From contig CM073537.1 in NCBI GenBank assembly GCA_037074615.1, forward strand, positions 12,109,989-12,173,988: a stretch of DNA of 64,000 nucleotides, in the 5' to 3' direction. This document shows, piece after piece, positions 11,364 through 23,853 of this stretch (positions are counted from its first letter, which is position 1; each line of letters opens with the position of its first letter). The DNA is from Leucaena leucocephala. Taxonomy: Eukaryota; Streptophyta; Magnoliopsida; Fabales; Fabaceae. Made by a program: the position numbers and the translations under genes. The notes beneath the pieces are model-generated. The model was not told the origin of the DNA, did not search any database, and saw nothing but the letters and a program-made list of their open reading frames with translations.

Positions 11364-11514
11364 AGACAGAATGTTTCATCCCTAATTTATTTTGGTGGCT
11401 AGTAATTAACCGGTGGAAATTAGCGGCAAAGAGTTTCCATTTATATTAAGTCTGTTACAAAATTAGAATTAGAGTTAGCAACAAGCATTAGCAATGTAGT
11501 TAGTGACTAAAAGT

Positions 11515-11918
11515 TGTTGGGTGTACCTTGAATGTTACTTTGATTCATAGATACTCATTGAAATCGGAGCACTTGTTACAGACTCTGGTTATACTACATA
11601 GCAAATGACACCGGGAGAGAAAAGACGAGATGCTACAGAGAGAGAGAGAGGAGGAGAGCAAGTGAAATATATTTAGAATGCTCACCTTTTTGTTGTGATC
11701 TGTATGCCATATATGCCTGCATGAGTGAAGGGAAGTGGAATAAAATCACTGCCCACTCCCTCATGTTCTCCTCTTGCAAAACTGATGGGATAACTTCTAT
11801 TTTATCTCTGGGGGTATATTACACATATACCGTAATATCTCCATTATTCTTACAAGGGCCCTAATCTCTATTGGGTTTGGGCCTAATCTACTTAAGTGGA
11901 TTAGCCAACTTTCCAACA
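11515..11918 (-). mobile_element. Copia-type LTR (404 bp)
   Basis: The ends are TGTTGG and CCAACA, a perfect 6-bp inverted pair. Immediately to the right, TCTCCTACTCAC (11919-11930) is a polypurine tract when read on the minus strand. This is therefore a 3' LTR of a minus-oriented element whose internal region continues rightwards. A GA microsatellite (about 11638-11662) lies inside. Confidence 0.65.
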
Positions 11919-12934
11919 TCTCCTACTCACATTTAGTAGATTAGATGTCATAGGTCCAATCTCTGTGAGAATGGCTATTTTACACAAGAAGGGAATGAAT
12001 TGGGTGATTTTAAAATTTTAGGAAAACACTAAAGATATTTGAAATGAGTTTAAAAAGTTGAGTTTAATTATAAAGATATCAAAAATAAGTTGTTGAAGAG
12101 AGATTGCACAAGTCAATTTATACTGGTTCAGTCTAATCAACTTGACCTACGTTCAATCCCTAGAGCTCCTTTAAGTGTTCCACTATATTCTAAGATTCTG
12201 TGGGCTCTTGGTGCCTCAGTATATTCACGTGATAATCCCTCTTACTCCTCCTTACAACCCGTAAGGTTATCCAGTGAGAATCCCTCTCACTTCCCCTTAC
12301 TCCTGTAAGGTTACACTTTACTCAAGAACTCCTCTTGAGCAAATTAAAGAAAATGATTGTTACAAACAAACTCTCTCTGTAGAATAGATAAGATAATCAC
12401 TTCAGCTCAACTCTCTAAGTTTCTCTCTTACAAGAATATGTATACTCTGAATCAAAGTAGAGAAAGAGAGTGGAATAGAGACCTATTGAATATGATCGAA
12501 GTGCATGATGTGCATCTCTTGTTTTTCTTTTAAGTTTCCCAACTTCTTCTTCTTTTCTCATTTAGGCTTCTTTTTCTTTTATACTTGGTTCTTCAAAATT
12601 CCGTTGAAGCATTGAAGTAGCCATTGAGATAGCCGTTGTGAAATCTAATCGTTGTTGCTAATGTGTGCATTTGGTTCTTTAGTTGATCTCTTCATTGAAT
12701 CTTATTTTCAGCATGTAAATGATCTTGAAACATGCTTTAGTAAAAATATATAATCAATGTAAGCATAGAGAAAGTATTTCAAAATGATTATAATTAAAGA
12801 TCAAAATCTGATAAAGTTCAGTTTAAAATTCTTTTTGTAAACTGGCTTGACTTATCGAAGAACTTATTGAAGAACATGCTTATCGAAAATATCTTTGATT
12901 AATTGATGAAGAATTATATTTAAAATAGTTAAAA

Positions 12935-14880
12935 TCTTATCGAACAATTCTTCGATAATCAACCTTATCAAAAAAGACTACGATAAATCTTTAATAAATT
13001 GTAAAGAAATAGTTTATGATTTATTGAAGAGGAATTAGATAAATGTCCTTATTGAATAACTCTTTGAAAAATATTTTTTAAAAAAATATGCTTTCAGATT
13101 TATCGATATGTTTTACAATATGTTATTTATCAAAGTGTTCTTTGATAAATATGCTGTTTGAATAGCTTATCTATAAATAATGAAGAACATATTTTTAAAC
13201 AGACACTACTACAAAATAGACTTTCTAAAGCTCAATTTTTAAATTGATTCTTATGAAAACGATTTAAAAAATGACCGGTGGCATTTTTATAAATAAGATA
13301 AAATATTTATACCGGAGTTACACATGCCTGGTATAAAAAAAATGAGCGGTGATATTTTTGTAAATAATGGTAAAATATTTACAACTAATGTACATATGAC
13401 CGGTGTATAAGAAATGACCGGTGTAAATAAAACTACAAAATATGCTTTCTAAAGCCCCATTTCTCAACCGATCCTTTCTACACGGTGTGTTTCTACACCA
13501 GATCGTTGTCCGGTGTAGAATACCATTTTTAACCAATTTAGAAAGCCTTTTTTGCAGTAGTGTGACTTTAAAGACTTCTTCGATCTTTCAATATTTTGTA
13601 GCATAATTGGAAACATATATTCAAAAGATCATTTATTCAATCTAGATTAAAAACATATGATTATCTTTTATCATGTCTGAGATCATAGGCTTATTGAAAA
13701 TATTTAGCATATATATCAGAGGAATTCCATAAATTCTAAGATTATAAGCTTAATGATCAAAACATATCAGAACAAGTTATGAGATGATAACAATTAAGCA
13801 AATAAGCCAAATAAAATCAAACTATAAACTTATGAAGATTATTCATTTAATCAAGTTCAAGTAATTCATAAGCTTACAAAGTTATTCCAAGGTTTATCAA
13901 TAAGAATTTCAACAGATTAAGCTTAGCAAAGATCTTATTGAAGATCTCTTTGATAAATGACCTGATCGAATAGTTTATCAATAAGAGCATAATGAATTAG
14001 ACTTTGAATCATTCATGAATAATTTAATCTTCATAATTTCAAGTGTAAACAGACCGTAAATGATTTAAACAATCAAACATCATTTAAGCAATAAATCATT
14101 ATCAAAATATTTCAAACAATCAAATCACATCAAGAACATCAATCTATATTAAGATTCCAGTGATTTGAATCTAAAACAATTTTATCTTTTCTTTCATTTG
14201 ATCTTATATAAATTTGTGACTCAAGATTCCAATGATAATATTGAGAAGAAAGCAATTCGATCATTTGTAAGGATTATATAACAGAGATTTAGTGGTCTTT
14301 AATTTGATAAACTTAAAACATTCTCAAAAGATCAGATTTTAAACCTATAAACCATTCTATTCCCTAATCATAAGTTCTTCTAAAACATGATATCAAAAGC
14401 AAAGTGGTAGAATATATGAAAAATCATTTATCAGTGTTTTTGAAAAACTCAGAAACTTTTCCTTATTTATCGAATAGTTATTCGATAAATCCTCTTATCG
14501 AATAGTCATTCGATAAATGAGACTTTAAAAACATAATAACTTTTTTGAAAATCAGATATGATTGGTCGAAGATCTTATAGATAAATACTTTGTTAGATGC
14601 TTTGATAAATCCTTTTAGCAAAATATTTCATAAAACTGAGTCTTTACAAAACTTATCGAAGGCTTATTTGATAAATCTTCTTATCGAGTAGAGCTTCAAA
14701 TGATTCAAGTTTTAAAATAGCGTGACTCAGAATTCTTCAACTAAAATTTAACTGATCTATCGAAGTCTTTATCGATAAGATACCTTATAGAATAGGTCAT
14801 TGATAAATGCTATTCTTTTTTATTTATCGAATAACTATCTCATCGATGAGCTTATCGATAAATGCTCTTTATCAGTTCAA
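12935..14880. repeat. TCGA-pair motifs (Copia LTR, 12-bp spacing)
   Basis: Short imperfect palindromes such as TTATCGAATAGTTATTCGAT recur. Starts of TCGA cores are 12 bp apart: 12940/12952, 14470/14482 and 14498/14510. In the last two pairs the pair-to-pair step is 28 bp. Further diverged copies are scattered through the interval. Confidence 0.6.
13204..13562. mobile_element. CACTA-type MITE (359 bp)
   Basis: The left end CACTACTACAAAATAGACTT mirrors the right end AAGCCTTTTTTGCAGTAGTG, the CACTA signature of En/Spm-type elements. Flanking trinucleotides are AGA and TGA. ACCGGTG motifs recur as subterminal repeats. A second copy of the left terminus (CTACAAAATATGCTTTCTAAAG near 13433) lies inside, suggesting an internal duplication or a nested end. 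It encodes nothing and sits within the solo LTR 11964-14939. Confidence 0.8.
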
Positions 14881-15860
14881 GAAAATCTTTTAAAATTATT
14901 TCTCAATTAATTGTCATCATCAAAACATTGGATCTAACAATCTCATTCTCTTTCTGCTTTCATACTAGATGCTTTGCCTTAACCACGTAGACATGACGCC
15001 TCCATTCATGCATTTGTACTAGAAATCTCTTTTATAAAGACCATCATAAAGTAACCCTATAGTGCAGCTCAACTAAATATGTTATAGTACTTTGAATATA
15101 ACTCAGATGACCTCCACTTATCTACACTTATGAAATTAACAAAATAATATCAGAAGGGACTTGTCACAGACACCAGCATAGATGTGTATATTATGGTAAT
15201 ATTTCTTTCGCCCATATATTATTTTGATATGAATCAACCGCTTTCAGAGCATAATACATTTAGTTCATATATAACTTGACCATAGGAATAATACTAAAGT
15301 AGCAAGCATTGAAAAAAACCTCCACAATACAGTCAAAGTCAAAGGACATTAATGAAAGGATTGTACCTTTCTAGAAATCACACAGTAATGAAGCAGGGAT
15401 TGATTCACTTGCTTTCTATTTATGGTTCTTTAGCACATGTGATATGAATCACATGCTACGGTATTTCTCTTATCCTATAAGATTATACGTCATTTTGATA
15501 ATATCAATCACACTATACAGACTTAATCTAGACACTCAGAGTAACTAAACACAAACTCTTCAATTCTATTCACATAATATGACGTCAATTTTAAAGAATT
15601 TGTTATCTGGCAACAGGTTTCATGCATGTGGGTATCCATAGTTCAATCTATATCCATACTCACGGATCTCATCTCGACTTATTGCACTTTTTAAGACAAG
15701 GTGACATTTTTTGTGTTTCTTCTCCATCATGTTAGCACTTTTGCTACTTTACTGGTGAACACATGTCTCATCTTTCAATGCTTTTTTCTAGCGTAAAAGG
15801 CAGTTGCTCTTGTGAGAGAGCTAACCTCTTATGTTAGTCTCGGCAGTAACACCCAATAGG

Positions 15861-18800
15861 TGTAACACCTTACTTTTATACATCTTAGGGACCATTTGGT
15901 AGCATTTAGAACCACTTACAAATCCATTGAAGTTCAATATCAAAATCTGAAAATTTTAAGTTTACGGTTACTGTTCATTTGATAATTCCAGATTCAGTGA
16001 TGAACTTTGAAAATTCATAACTAATTCTAGAAAAATTGAAATGAAGTGGTTCAAAAGGCTAATTGAAGATAACATCTTGATATTTAATTGAAAAATACTT
16101 ACTTGGACCAATTGACTACTCAACTGAGTCAAATATGACGTCAAATTTTATTGTTTATTTGGTCTAAATTTCTGAAAACAGTTTCCGGTCCCTGACTTTG
16201 GAAAATTTGTTCTCTTTGCACAAACATCGAAATAAGGCGTACTTGGTGTAAAAACGAAGCTTGACATGTTAACTAACTACTGCTAAAATATCATACATTT
16301 ATTACATCATTAACTATTTTTAGTTACAGACCAAACATCATAGTTCAAAACTGTCTAACATCTTCCTTTACATACATTCATCCCAAAACTTGTCTAGAAC
16401 ATAACCATATCATCATCTAGCATTCTTCCTCTCTCATACTTGAGGTTCCTGTTGATTGGAGATATAATTTGAGATGAGATTTTTGGAGAAATCTTAGTAG
16501 TAAACGGTACCATTCAATGCATACAAGATGAATGCAAGTGCATGATATGTTTCCTTTATCTTTCCTTAGTTTCCATTTGCATACCATTATGCTCCATGCC
16601 TATTCCTATCAGGCATGACTGTAACCTCATAAAAGCAAAGCATATATGATTCATACCTACCATACATCATCATCACCTATCACAAACATATCAACACACA
16701 AACATATACATCAAGTATACAAGAAATGGGTGAGTTCACTACCTTGATTCTTTACTTTTCCTTATCCTTGTCACCTTTCCTTGAAGTAAGGTTGTCTTCT
16801 TGAATACACAAATCAAATCCTAAACATCACATATTCATTTATTCATCATGACCCAAATTAATTGATATATAAAGACATTGGACTTAACTTAATCAATTAA
16901 CCCCTATCTTTCTTATTTTGTGGTTAATTGTCTTGTCCTTTGAATTAATTTGTACCTTGACTTTACCCTACATAATTTCATATTTTGAATCTATTTATGA
17001 GCTTAGAATCATGAAATTCTACCTCCTTCAACCTGTTCTGGATAGAACCAGAAATGTACATAATTCTTTCAAAAATTCTCATTTTGATTCCAATGCTTCC
17101 AATACTTGTTTCTCTACTTTATCCCACACAACTTTTCATTTTAAAACCATTGGAAGCATCAAAATCATGAAATTCCAATCACTGTTCATGCGTGTGAACT
17201 GTAATAGAGAAGACTTAAAAATTACAACTTCTAATTCCAATGCTTCCAGGGTTCCAAACCTATCCAATCCTACACAAAATCATCATTTAAATTCAATGGA
17301 AGCATTAGATCATTGAAATTCATTCTTCTTGGCCCAGAACATCCCTAGGCCAAATGGCCTCATCAATGGTAAAGTCAAGATCACAACTTAATTCAATAAC
17401 CAATCACCTAAACTAACTTATCCTAGCATTAATCACATAGTTATAGCTTTATTTCCTTCTTCCTACTTCAACTTAAAGTTTGGACAGCAAGCATGCTCTA
17501 GGTTTAATGGAATTTTCAACCAATAAAACCTAGGTTTTATCCTTCCAAAACATATATAAATAAGATAGGAAGGATTGCTTACCTTATGCCTTCACTACCT
17601 TGACCTTTAAATGCCTTGAATTGCCTTTATCTTGGTTGAGTTTTCAAATGACAAGAGTTTCTCCAAGGGAACCAAGGGGGCACGATTTTGTGAGGAATGA
17701 GAGGGGTATTTATAGCCAAAACTTTGTCACCTTAGGTCCATAATAACCCCACTTTTCCTAATTATTACAACTCCTTAATCTTGAACTTGATTGGTTGGTT
17801 TTTGGATTAATTATCCTTAATCATCATTAGGTTAATTCTTATATTATTTTATTATATTTTAGCACATGTCATAACCCTTTCTTCTTCTTCTTGGTTCCAT
17901 GTATAAAGCTTGTGGGTCCCACAAGGACACCTCGCATGCTTCTTGAATTTTCTTGAATTCTTTTCTTTTAAAAATATATAAAATATTCTAAAAATTTATT
18001 TAACCAAATAAAAATTCCTTGGGATTATTGGGATTATCTAGGATGTCATATTGGGCCTCTTTTAGGGCCAATACCTAATTGGCACAAATCCCAAAGCACT
18101 TTCCTTGTACTGATATTCTCAAATCACCCTATTTTTTAGATAAATTCTAAACATCTCTTTTATTGGTTCTAACATTTTTAGAAATTCATTCTAATATAAA
18201 ATGAATTCCTTGCAAAGTCTCATAATTTTCTGAAACCCAGAAGTCAGGATAAAAATTCCCTACATTTCCTTTAACCCTTTATCGGTGTCTAATTTCACCT
18301 TAAATTCCATAATTAATTCTACAGGACTCCTTTTTAACTGCTGTCAGTTTCATAAATTCTTACTTTATTTATAAGAATTTACTACCAAATTTAATTTGAT
18401 TATGAGGTCCAGAGGATACTGTAATAATCTTTCGACTTTAGAAATTAATATCAATTTATCGAGACCTTAAATCAAAATTCTGCATTACATTAAACTGATC
18501 AGAATACTTTTCTCTATTTTATGGTAAAATTTGGGGCTAAACCATTTCTGGGCATTTTTGGGCCTTTTCTGGCTCAACTTTTCTTCATTACCATTTTGCC
18601 CCTGAACTTTTAAAAATTACACTTTAGGCCCTCAACTTTTCATAATTACACTTAATGGCCGAAAGTTTATGTCTACTTCTATTTTACACCATGGAAATTT
18701 TAAACTTTCACTTTAGTCCCTTTCTTTTCCAAAATGTCCATTATGTCCTTGAAACTTTTATTAATTACAATTTAGTCCCTTTTCTTTACAACTTTATACA

Positions 18801-18926
18801 TTCTCTCTTTCTTTAGCTTAAAACTTATCTTAATCATTATCTTTCCTTTTGATTACCATCCCAACACCTTCATAACCTCTTTCCTCTATTAGTCTTATAT
18901 AGATAGAGAAAATTTGGGATGTTACA
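15861..18926 (-). mobile_element. Solo chromovirus-type LTR, TSD ATAGG
   Basis: It starts TGTAACACCTTAC and ends GGGATGTTACA, flanked by perfect ATAGG duplications (15856-15860 and 18927-18931). Its ends and body match the LTR at 58731-61556 that is physically joined to a chromodomain pol, for example the shared block ATACATCTTAGGGACCAT at the left end, so it is of the same broad family. The length is 3066 bp. On + the sequence is the LTR in reverse: the LTR 5' end lies at 18926. Confidence 0.85.
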
Positions 18927-19684
18927 ATAGGGGTGAATTGGGTGTTTTAAATTTTTTAACATAAATGGATAAATCTTTAAAAACAAACAGAGTGTAACAG
19001 AATAATGAGAATAGAGATTATAAAGATATCACTGAAGAATAGAGGAATCAACATAAGTCAATTTATCCTGGTTCAACTAATCCTCTTGTCCTATGTCCAG
19101 TCCTTAGAGGGGCTAAACCATTTCTGGGCATTTTTGGGCCTTTTCTGGCTCAACTTTTCTTCATTACCATTTTGCCCCTGAACTTTTAAAAATTACACTT
19201 TAGGCCCTCAACTTTTCATAATTACACTTAATGGCCGAAAGTTTATGTCTACTTCTATTTTACACCATGGAAATTTTAAACTTTCACTTTAGTCCCTTTC
19301 TTTTCCAAAATGTCCATTATGTCCTTGAAACTTTTATTAATTGCAATTTAGTCCCTTTTCTTTACAACTTTATACATTCTCTCTTTCTTTAGCTTAAAAC
19401 TTATCTTAATCATTATCTTTCCTTTTGATTACCATCCCAACACCTTCATAACCTCTTTCCTCTATTAGTCTTATATAGATAGAGAAAATTTGGGATGTTA
19501 CAATAGGGGTGAATTGGGTGTTTTAAATTTTTTAACATAAATGGATAAATCTTTAAAAACAAACAAAGTGTAACAGAATAATGAGAATAGAGATTATAAA
19601 GATATCACTGAAGAATAGAGGAATCAACATAAGTCAATTTATCCTGGTTCAACTAATCCTCTTGTCCTATGTCCAGTCCTCAGA
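18533..19684. repeat. 576-bp near-perfect tandem duplication
   Basis: Unit 1 (18533-19108) is followed directly by unit 2 (19109-19684). I see only about three substitutions between them. Each unit holds the terminal ~394 bp of the solo LTR, the ATAGG target duplication and ~182 bp of the SIRE-like LTR, so the duplication happened after the solo-LTR insertion. A shared GGGG/AGAGG stretch marks the junction. Confidence 0.9.
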
Positions 19685-20489
19685 GGCATTATGAGATTTT
19701 CAACTATACCCCAAGATTTGAACGGGCTCTTGGTACCTCAGTATAGCAAGTGATTCTCTCAATCACTCGTGTAAAAAAAATCACAACTTAAGAGAACTAA
19801 CCTCTTAAGTCTATAAAATGAATGAAAATTTATATATGAAGATGAACACTGAAGCACAAGAATATTGTGTTACAGAGTAACGAATGAAGAATCAAATAAT
19901 GTAATAAATTCATTCATTGTTGTTCTTCCTTCATTAATGCTGAGTCTTCCTTAAATAGCATTTACTTCATTTGGTAGCCGTTAGACTCAAGCTTATAACC
20001 CTTGGAGTAAAGGTGTCATTGGTGGTTAAATGAGCATTTAATGCTTTACAAGATGTAGCTCGTTGATGTAGCCTTCATCATTTCAAACTTGTAGCCTTTT
20101 CTGAACATAGTCAATCTCAAAAATTTTGTTAGGAGTTTAAGCATTGATTAAGTGTATGAATAACTAATAATGAACTTATATTATAAAGATCAAGTTCTAA
20201 TAAGGTTTAGATGGCTTTCTAAAAAATATACTTTATTAATCCATTAACTAATGGATTAATCATCATTAATTCGATCAATATTTCAATTAATATATATAGA
20301 AAATAGAAAATAGAGCATTACATTGATAAGATTGATCAACCATATTCAATATAAATTGATAAGATAAGTTTATCAAAAGATTTATAATGAAGAATGATAA
20401 GAAACAAAGCATACTTTAGATTTGAATCAAACATATATAGCTTAGAGAGAAATGCAAGTAGTTTCATTTTAAACAGAGAAGTATCATTG

Positions 20490-21190
20490 AAATATATGAA
20501 TTTAACCGAACAACTAATCCATTAATGTAAGTTAATCGAATACTTAGTCGATTAATGTCTCTAGAGGAATTGACACAAATTTTCAAAATATATTAATCGA
20601 ACAGTCAATCCATTAATGTTGATTAATCGAATCTTTAGTCGATTAATGTCTCTGCAGGAATTGACATAAAAAGATTTTCAAAACATATTAATTGAATAGT
20701 CAATCCATTAATGTTAATTAATTGATCCTTAGTCGATTAATGTCCCTAGAAGAATTTTATACAAAAAACTTTTTATAATGTATTAATCAAACAATTAATC
20801 TATTAATGTAAATTAATCTATTAATCAATTAATTAATGGATTCAGATTTGATTTTCACAAACTAATTATGAGCTAATTAATTGAACAGTTAATACATTAA
20901 TTTAGATTAATCGATTAATAAAGTTTATTTTGTCTAAAGAGAAATAGTTATTAATTGACTTATCTTTGCAATTCCAGAGAGCAACTTCTTGACATTAATC
21001 GAACAGTTAATCAACTAATGGACACTCATTAATCAATTAATTGACTTTCTTTTTATACTGAAGAGCAATGTCCTGATATTAATTGAACCTTCAATCGATT
21101 AAATAATACTCATTAATCGATTGAGTAATCGATTAAGTATCATTAATCGATTATCTAATGGATTAACTTGATCTAACTTGATTGATTAAC
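20490..21190. repeat. TCGA-pair array, 30-bp period (SIRE-like LTR)
   Basis: Units of the form ATTAATCGAACAGTCAATCC and TTAGTCGATTAATG are repeated. Core starts are 12 bp apart (20536/20548, 20597/20609 with a TCCA variant, 20627/20639), and successive pairs step by 30 bp (20597 to 20627). Units are diverged but the spacing is retained. The array lies inside the SIRE-like LTR. Confidence 0.7.
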
Positions 21191-21280
21191 TTGTTACTTT
21201 TGGCAAACAACTTGATTGATTAGATGAGTTTGAGTTACTTTTGACATAATTAAACCATAATTAAGTATGGATTCTAACAT

Positions 21281-21292
21281 TCTCCCCCTTTT
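21281..21292 (-). promoter_or_regulatory. Polypurine tract of the SIRE-like element
   Basis: TCTCCCCCTTTT on + is AAAAGGGGGAGA on the coding strand, two bases from the LTR start (TGTTAGAATCC). This is the expected priming site for plus-strand DNA synthesis. Confidence 0.7.
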
Positions 21293-21891
21293 TATGATGA
21301 CAAAATCAAGTGAATCAAAATGAAACATGAGAAACATGAGATGACGACATATCATTAATTAACATATCAAATCAAAACCAAGTGAATCAAAGTTATTAAT
21401 TAAAAGAAATACAACTTGAATACAATAAATAAGATAATAAAAAATAGAAACAATAACTCAGTTAATTGACTCAAGAGATGATTCACCTCTTCTTAGCAAA
21501 CTCAATTTGAAGATACCTCTGAATAGATGTACCTAGAAATGATGGTGCAGTAGCGAATTGAGGTACAAGAGAGGAATATCCTTCATCCTGAGAAAGGGAA
21601 GCATTGGTTGAAGGCTGCTTAGCTTGACTGTCTCTAGGAGTTAGTCCCTTTTGGCATCATATGCAAGCTTGATCTTCATTTTATGTAGCTGATATATCCT
21701 AAAAGCTCCAATTTATTCCTTCTTTCTTCCTTATAGGTCATGAATATTGAAATGCTTGAGGAAGAAGACATGTTGAGGAAAAGGCATAGTGACTTAGTAG
21801 TAGTCTTAACTGTCTTTTCCAGTATTATAGTGAATTCAGGATCAGAGTCTGTGTTAGAATTGGGTTGTTATGACCTTGCCTTTATCTTTGA
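21293..21891 (-). pseudogene. 3'-ORF remnant (env-like position) of the SIRE-like element
   Basis: On the minus strand, fragments in shifting frames give a low-complexity, Ser/Gln/Lys-rich protein. One tail reads SQAKQPSTNASLSQDEGYSS and ends in a stop near 21487, just upstream of the polypurine tract. SIRE-type Copia elements carry an extra ORF in this position, often called env-like. The assignment here rests on position and composition, not on a recognised domain. Stops and frameshifts make it non-functional, and it is interrupted at 21896 by the Athila-like element. Confidence 0.4.
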
Positions 21892-21896
21892 AGAAG

Positions 21897-23378
21897 TGAT
21901 AAGACACAATTTGTGTATGGTTTTTGCGACATTTTTAATTGTTTTATAATAGTTTTACCATTCATTTATGCCTGTAATTGTGCTTTTGTGGTAATACATG
22001 ATTGTGCTTGGCAATATGCTATTTTAAGGGTAAAATGGTAAAATTAACTCCTACAAACTGCAATTATGCATTCTTTACTAATGGGACTTTCACAGCAAGC
22101 TTTGATTTTGCATTTGCAGGTACTTTGGAGGAAAATCAAGAACTAATGTGAACAAAAAAGAAATCACAAGAGAAAAGCAAATCAAGAAAGCAGCAGCTTC
22201 TGTGTATTCTAGTCGTGACCAAAGTGTCCACAGGTCGCGACCTAATTTCTCCTGGGAGGTTTCTCTGTGTTTACAGGTCATGACCAAAACATGGATCTCA
22301 TCGCAACCAAAGAAGACAGTCGTGAAGCTGCTCATTTTTGATTAGGTCAACCTGCTTTTAAAAGGAGAGGCAAGCAGCAGACGTCTGGGGAGGTTGGTTT
22401 TTGACCTAATTAGGCTAATAAGCAGTGCTCGAACTCTCTCTACACTCTCTCCACCACCTACACACATCTTCCATCATTCATCTCTTCATCTCACCTTCTA
22501 CTTGTCTCCATGGTATCATATTTGAACAGCGATTGCAGCATAATAGGAGTTATGAGAGGCTAAACCATTGATCTCTTGGTGATGGATATGATATCTTGAG
22601 CTCATAGACTTCACGGGGAGTTTTCTATTTTGATCTTCACCTCTTCTTTCATATTTTGATTCTGCTAGATCTAGGGTTTCATTATATGAACAAGGGAATT
22701 GAATTTCGATTGATTATTCAAAGATTAGAACAATTGTAATTGACTTTGGATATTTTGAATGTTGTTTTTCAATATAATATTCTATTTTTGATTTTAAGAT
22801 AGTTGAACTGTTATAAATGATCGTTGCTAATTAATTCAATTGCTTAAAATCTAGGGTTTATCAATCGACGATCCTTCGAGGGCATTTTTATCGTCTGATT
22901 TCTGTTACACACTAAGTGAATATTAACAGTGCATTAAGATTCTTTAAACTAGCTTTGATCAAAGGAGTTTAAGGAATATTAATACTCTAGACTCAATCGA
23001 TCAATTAAGGATTTATTTAAGACTTAGTGATTTCAAAAACTCCATATCAAATTAAGAGCAAGGATAGATACGTTTTCATCATCAAGAGTCTGTCATCGCA
23101 TACTACTTTCACAAACCAACTCATTTTCATCTAAATCAAAAATATAAAAACATTTACTTTACTTCACTTTTACTTTATTGTATCCAAAAACCAATCAAAC
23201 CCCAAAACCCATTTTACTTTCACTTAGGTTTTTAATAGTTTTGTCACCAATATGCTAGGTCTCCACCAGAAAATCTCCTCGAGAAGAACGATAGGATTGT
23301 ACCTTATACTACATTATTGGGTGCAAACTTCACTTATTTTGATGGGTCAGAAGGCGACAGTCTGACCTACTTTTATCA
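21897..23378 (+). mobile_element. 5' LTR of the Athila-like element
   Basis: It starts TGATAAGACACAATTTG and ends TTTTATCA (1482 bp). Its partner is 36652-38129 (1478 bp). The two differ at scattered positions (for example TTTTTGCGACATTTTT against TTTCTACGATATTTTT near the start), so the insertion is not very recent. It contains a GTCGCGAC pair (22212/22234). Confidence 0.85.
22212..22326. repeat. GTCGCGAC motif cluster in the Athila-like LTR
   Basis: GTCGTGAC at 22212 and GTCGCGAC at 22234 are exactly 22 bp apart. GTCATGAC (22277) and the decayed forms ATCGCAAC and GTCGTGAA follow. The same cluster is in the 3' LTR (36965/36987) and, inverted, at 56518-56590. Confidence 0.75.
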
Positions 23379-23379
23379 A

Positions 23380-23399
23380 TGGCGCCGTTGCCGAGGAGC
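23380..23399 (+). promoter_or_regulatory. Primer-binding site (tRNA-Asp type)
   Basis: TGGCGCCGTTGCCGAGGAGC begins one base after the LTR end. TGGCGCCGTTGCCGGGGA is the Athila-type site complementary to the 3' end of tRNA-Asp; here one position inside the core differs. This would prime minus-strand DNA synthesis. Confidence 0.8.
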
Positions 23400-23544
23400 T
23401 AAGTAATTGGTTCCTTAGTGATTTATTGTCAATTCCATTATTTACCTGAGTCATTTTTGTTTTGAATTTTAGTTTTTGTCCTTTTTAATTGCATTGCATT
23501 CTGCATGTTCTCCGTTTCTATGAAATCACTATCTGTGACATTGA

Positions 23545-23782
23545 GTCATGACCAAACTGCACTTGAGTCACAACCAAATTGCTTTGATGTGGCACTGATT
23601 AATCTCAGTGAACTTCAGTCACGACTTCCACAACTTCTTGTCGTGACACTTTTGGAAAATCTACTCTCTGTGTTATTTTGTCGCGACCTGAGTACCTTTA
23701 AGTTGCGACCTGATAACCATTTTTAAACAACTCTTACTCTCTGTGTTCCTAGGTCGCGACCTCCAAACTCTTTTGTTGCGAC
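23545..23782. repeat. GTCGCGAC pair array in the 5' untranslated leader
   Basis: Four motif pairs, each with starts 22 bp apart: 23545/23567, 23618/23640, 23680/23702 and 23753/23775. Steps between pairs are 51, 40 and 51 bp. Most sites are decayed (GTCATGAC, GTCACAAC, GTTGCGAC). The array lies between the primer-binding site and the gag start. Confidence 0.8.
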
Positions 23783-23853
23783 TAGTTGACACTTTTTGCT
23801 TTGAAACTTCTATGTTTAATTCTGATTGCTTGCCTAGCTATTCTTAATTGTTT

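Larger units (their letters stand above)
11964..14939 (-). mobile_element. Solo SIRE-like Copia LTR, TSD ATCTC
   Basis: It starts TGTGAGAATGG and ends GGATCTAACA, flanked on both sides by ATCTC (11959-11963 and 14940-14944), a perfect 5-bp duplication. A segment at 11990-12310 with GAATTGGGTGATTTT and CAATTTATACTGGTTCA matches the GGTGAATTGGGTG block in the LTR at 15832-21279, so both belong to related Copia LTRs. No internal domains flank it, so it is a solo LTR formed by LTR-LTR recombination. Inside are a CACTA MITE and TCGA pair arrays. Confidence 0.75.
11919..15831 (-). mobile_element. Non-coding internal region of a Copia-type element, interrupted
   Basis: The pieces 11919-11963 and 14940-15831 are continuous once the solo LTR between them is removed. 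They form the region next to the 3' LTR of 11515-11918. No gag or pol domain is visible, and the stretch is cut off at 15832 by the LTR of a SIRE-like element. It could instead be a piece of an unclassified LTR element. Confidence 0.45.
15832..21279 (-). mobile_element. 3' LTR of a SIRE-like Copia element, interrupted
   Basis: The left end is TGTTAGTCTCGGCAG and the right end GGATTCTAACA, an inverted TGTTAG/CTAACA pair. TCTCCCCCTTTT immediately to the right reads as a polypurine tract on the minus strand. An LTR followed by GGGGGAGAA with TGATGACAAAA beside it is characteristic of SIRE-type Copia elements. The LTR is split by the solo LTR 15861-18926 and enlarged by a 576-bp tandem duplication. 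The remaining body is of order 2 kb. Confidence 0.7.

Noticed and set aside
16918..17316. 132-codon plus-strand ORF in the solo LTR
   Set aside because: It lies wholly in LTR sequence; the equivalent stretches in the sister LTRs (39591, 42573, 48400-48800) are not open in the same frame.
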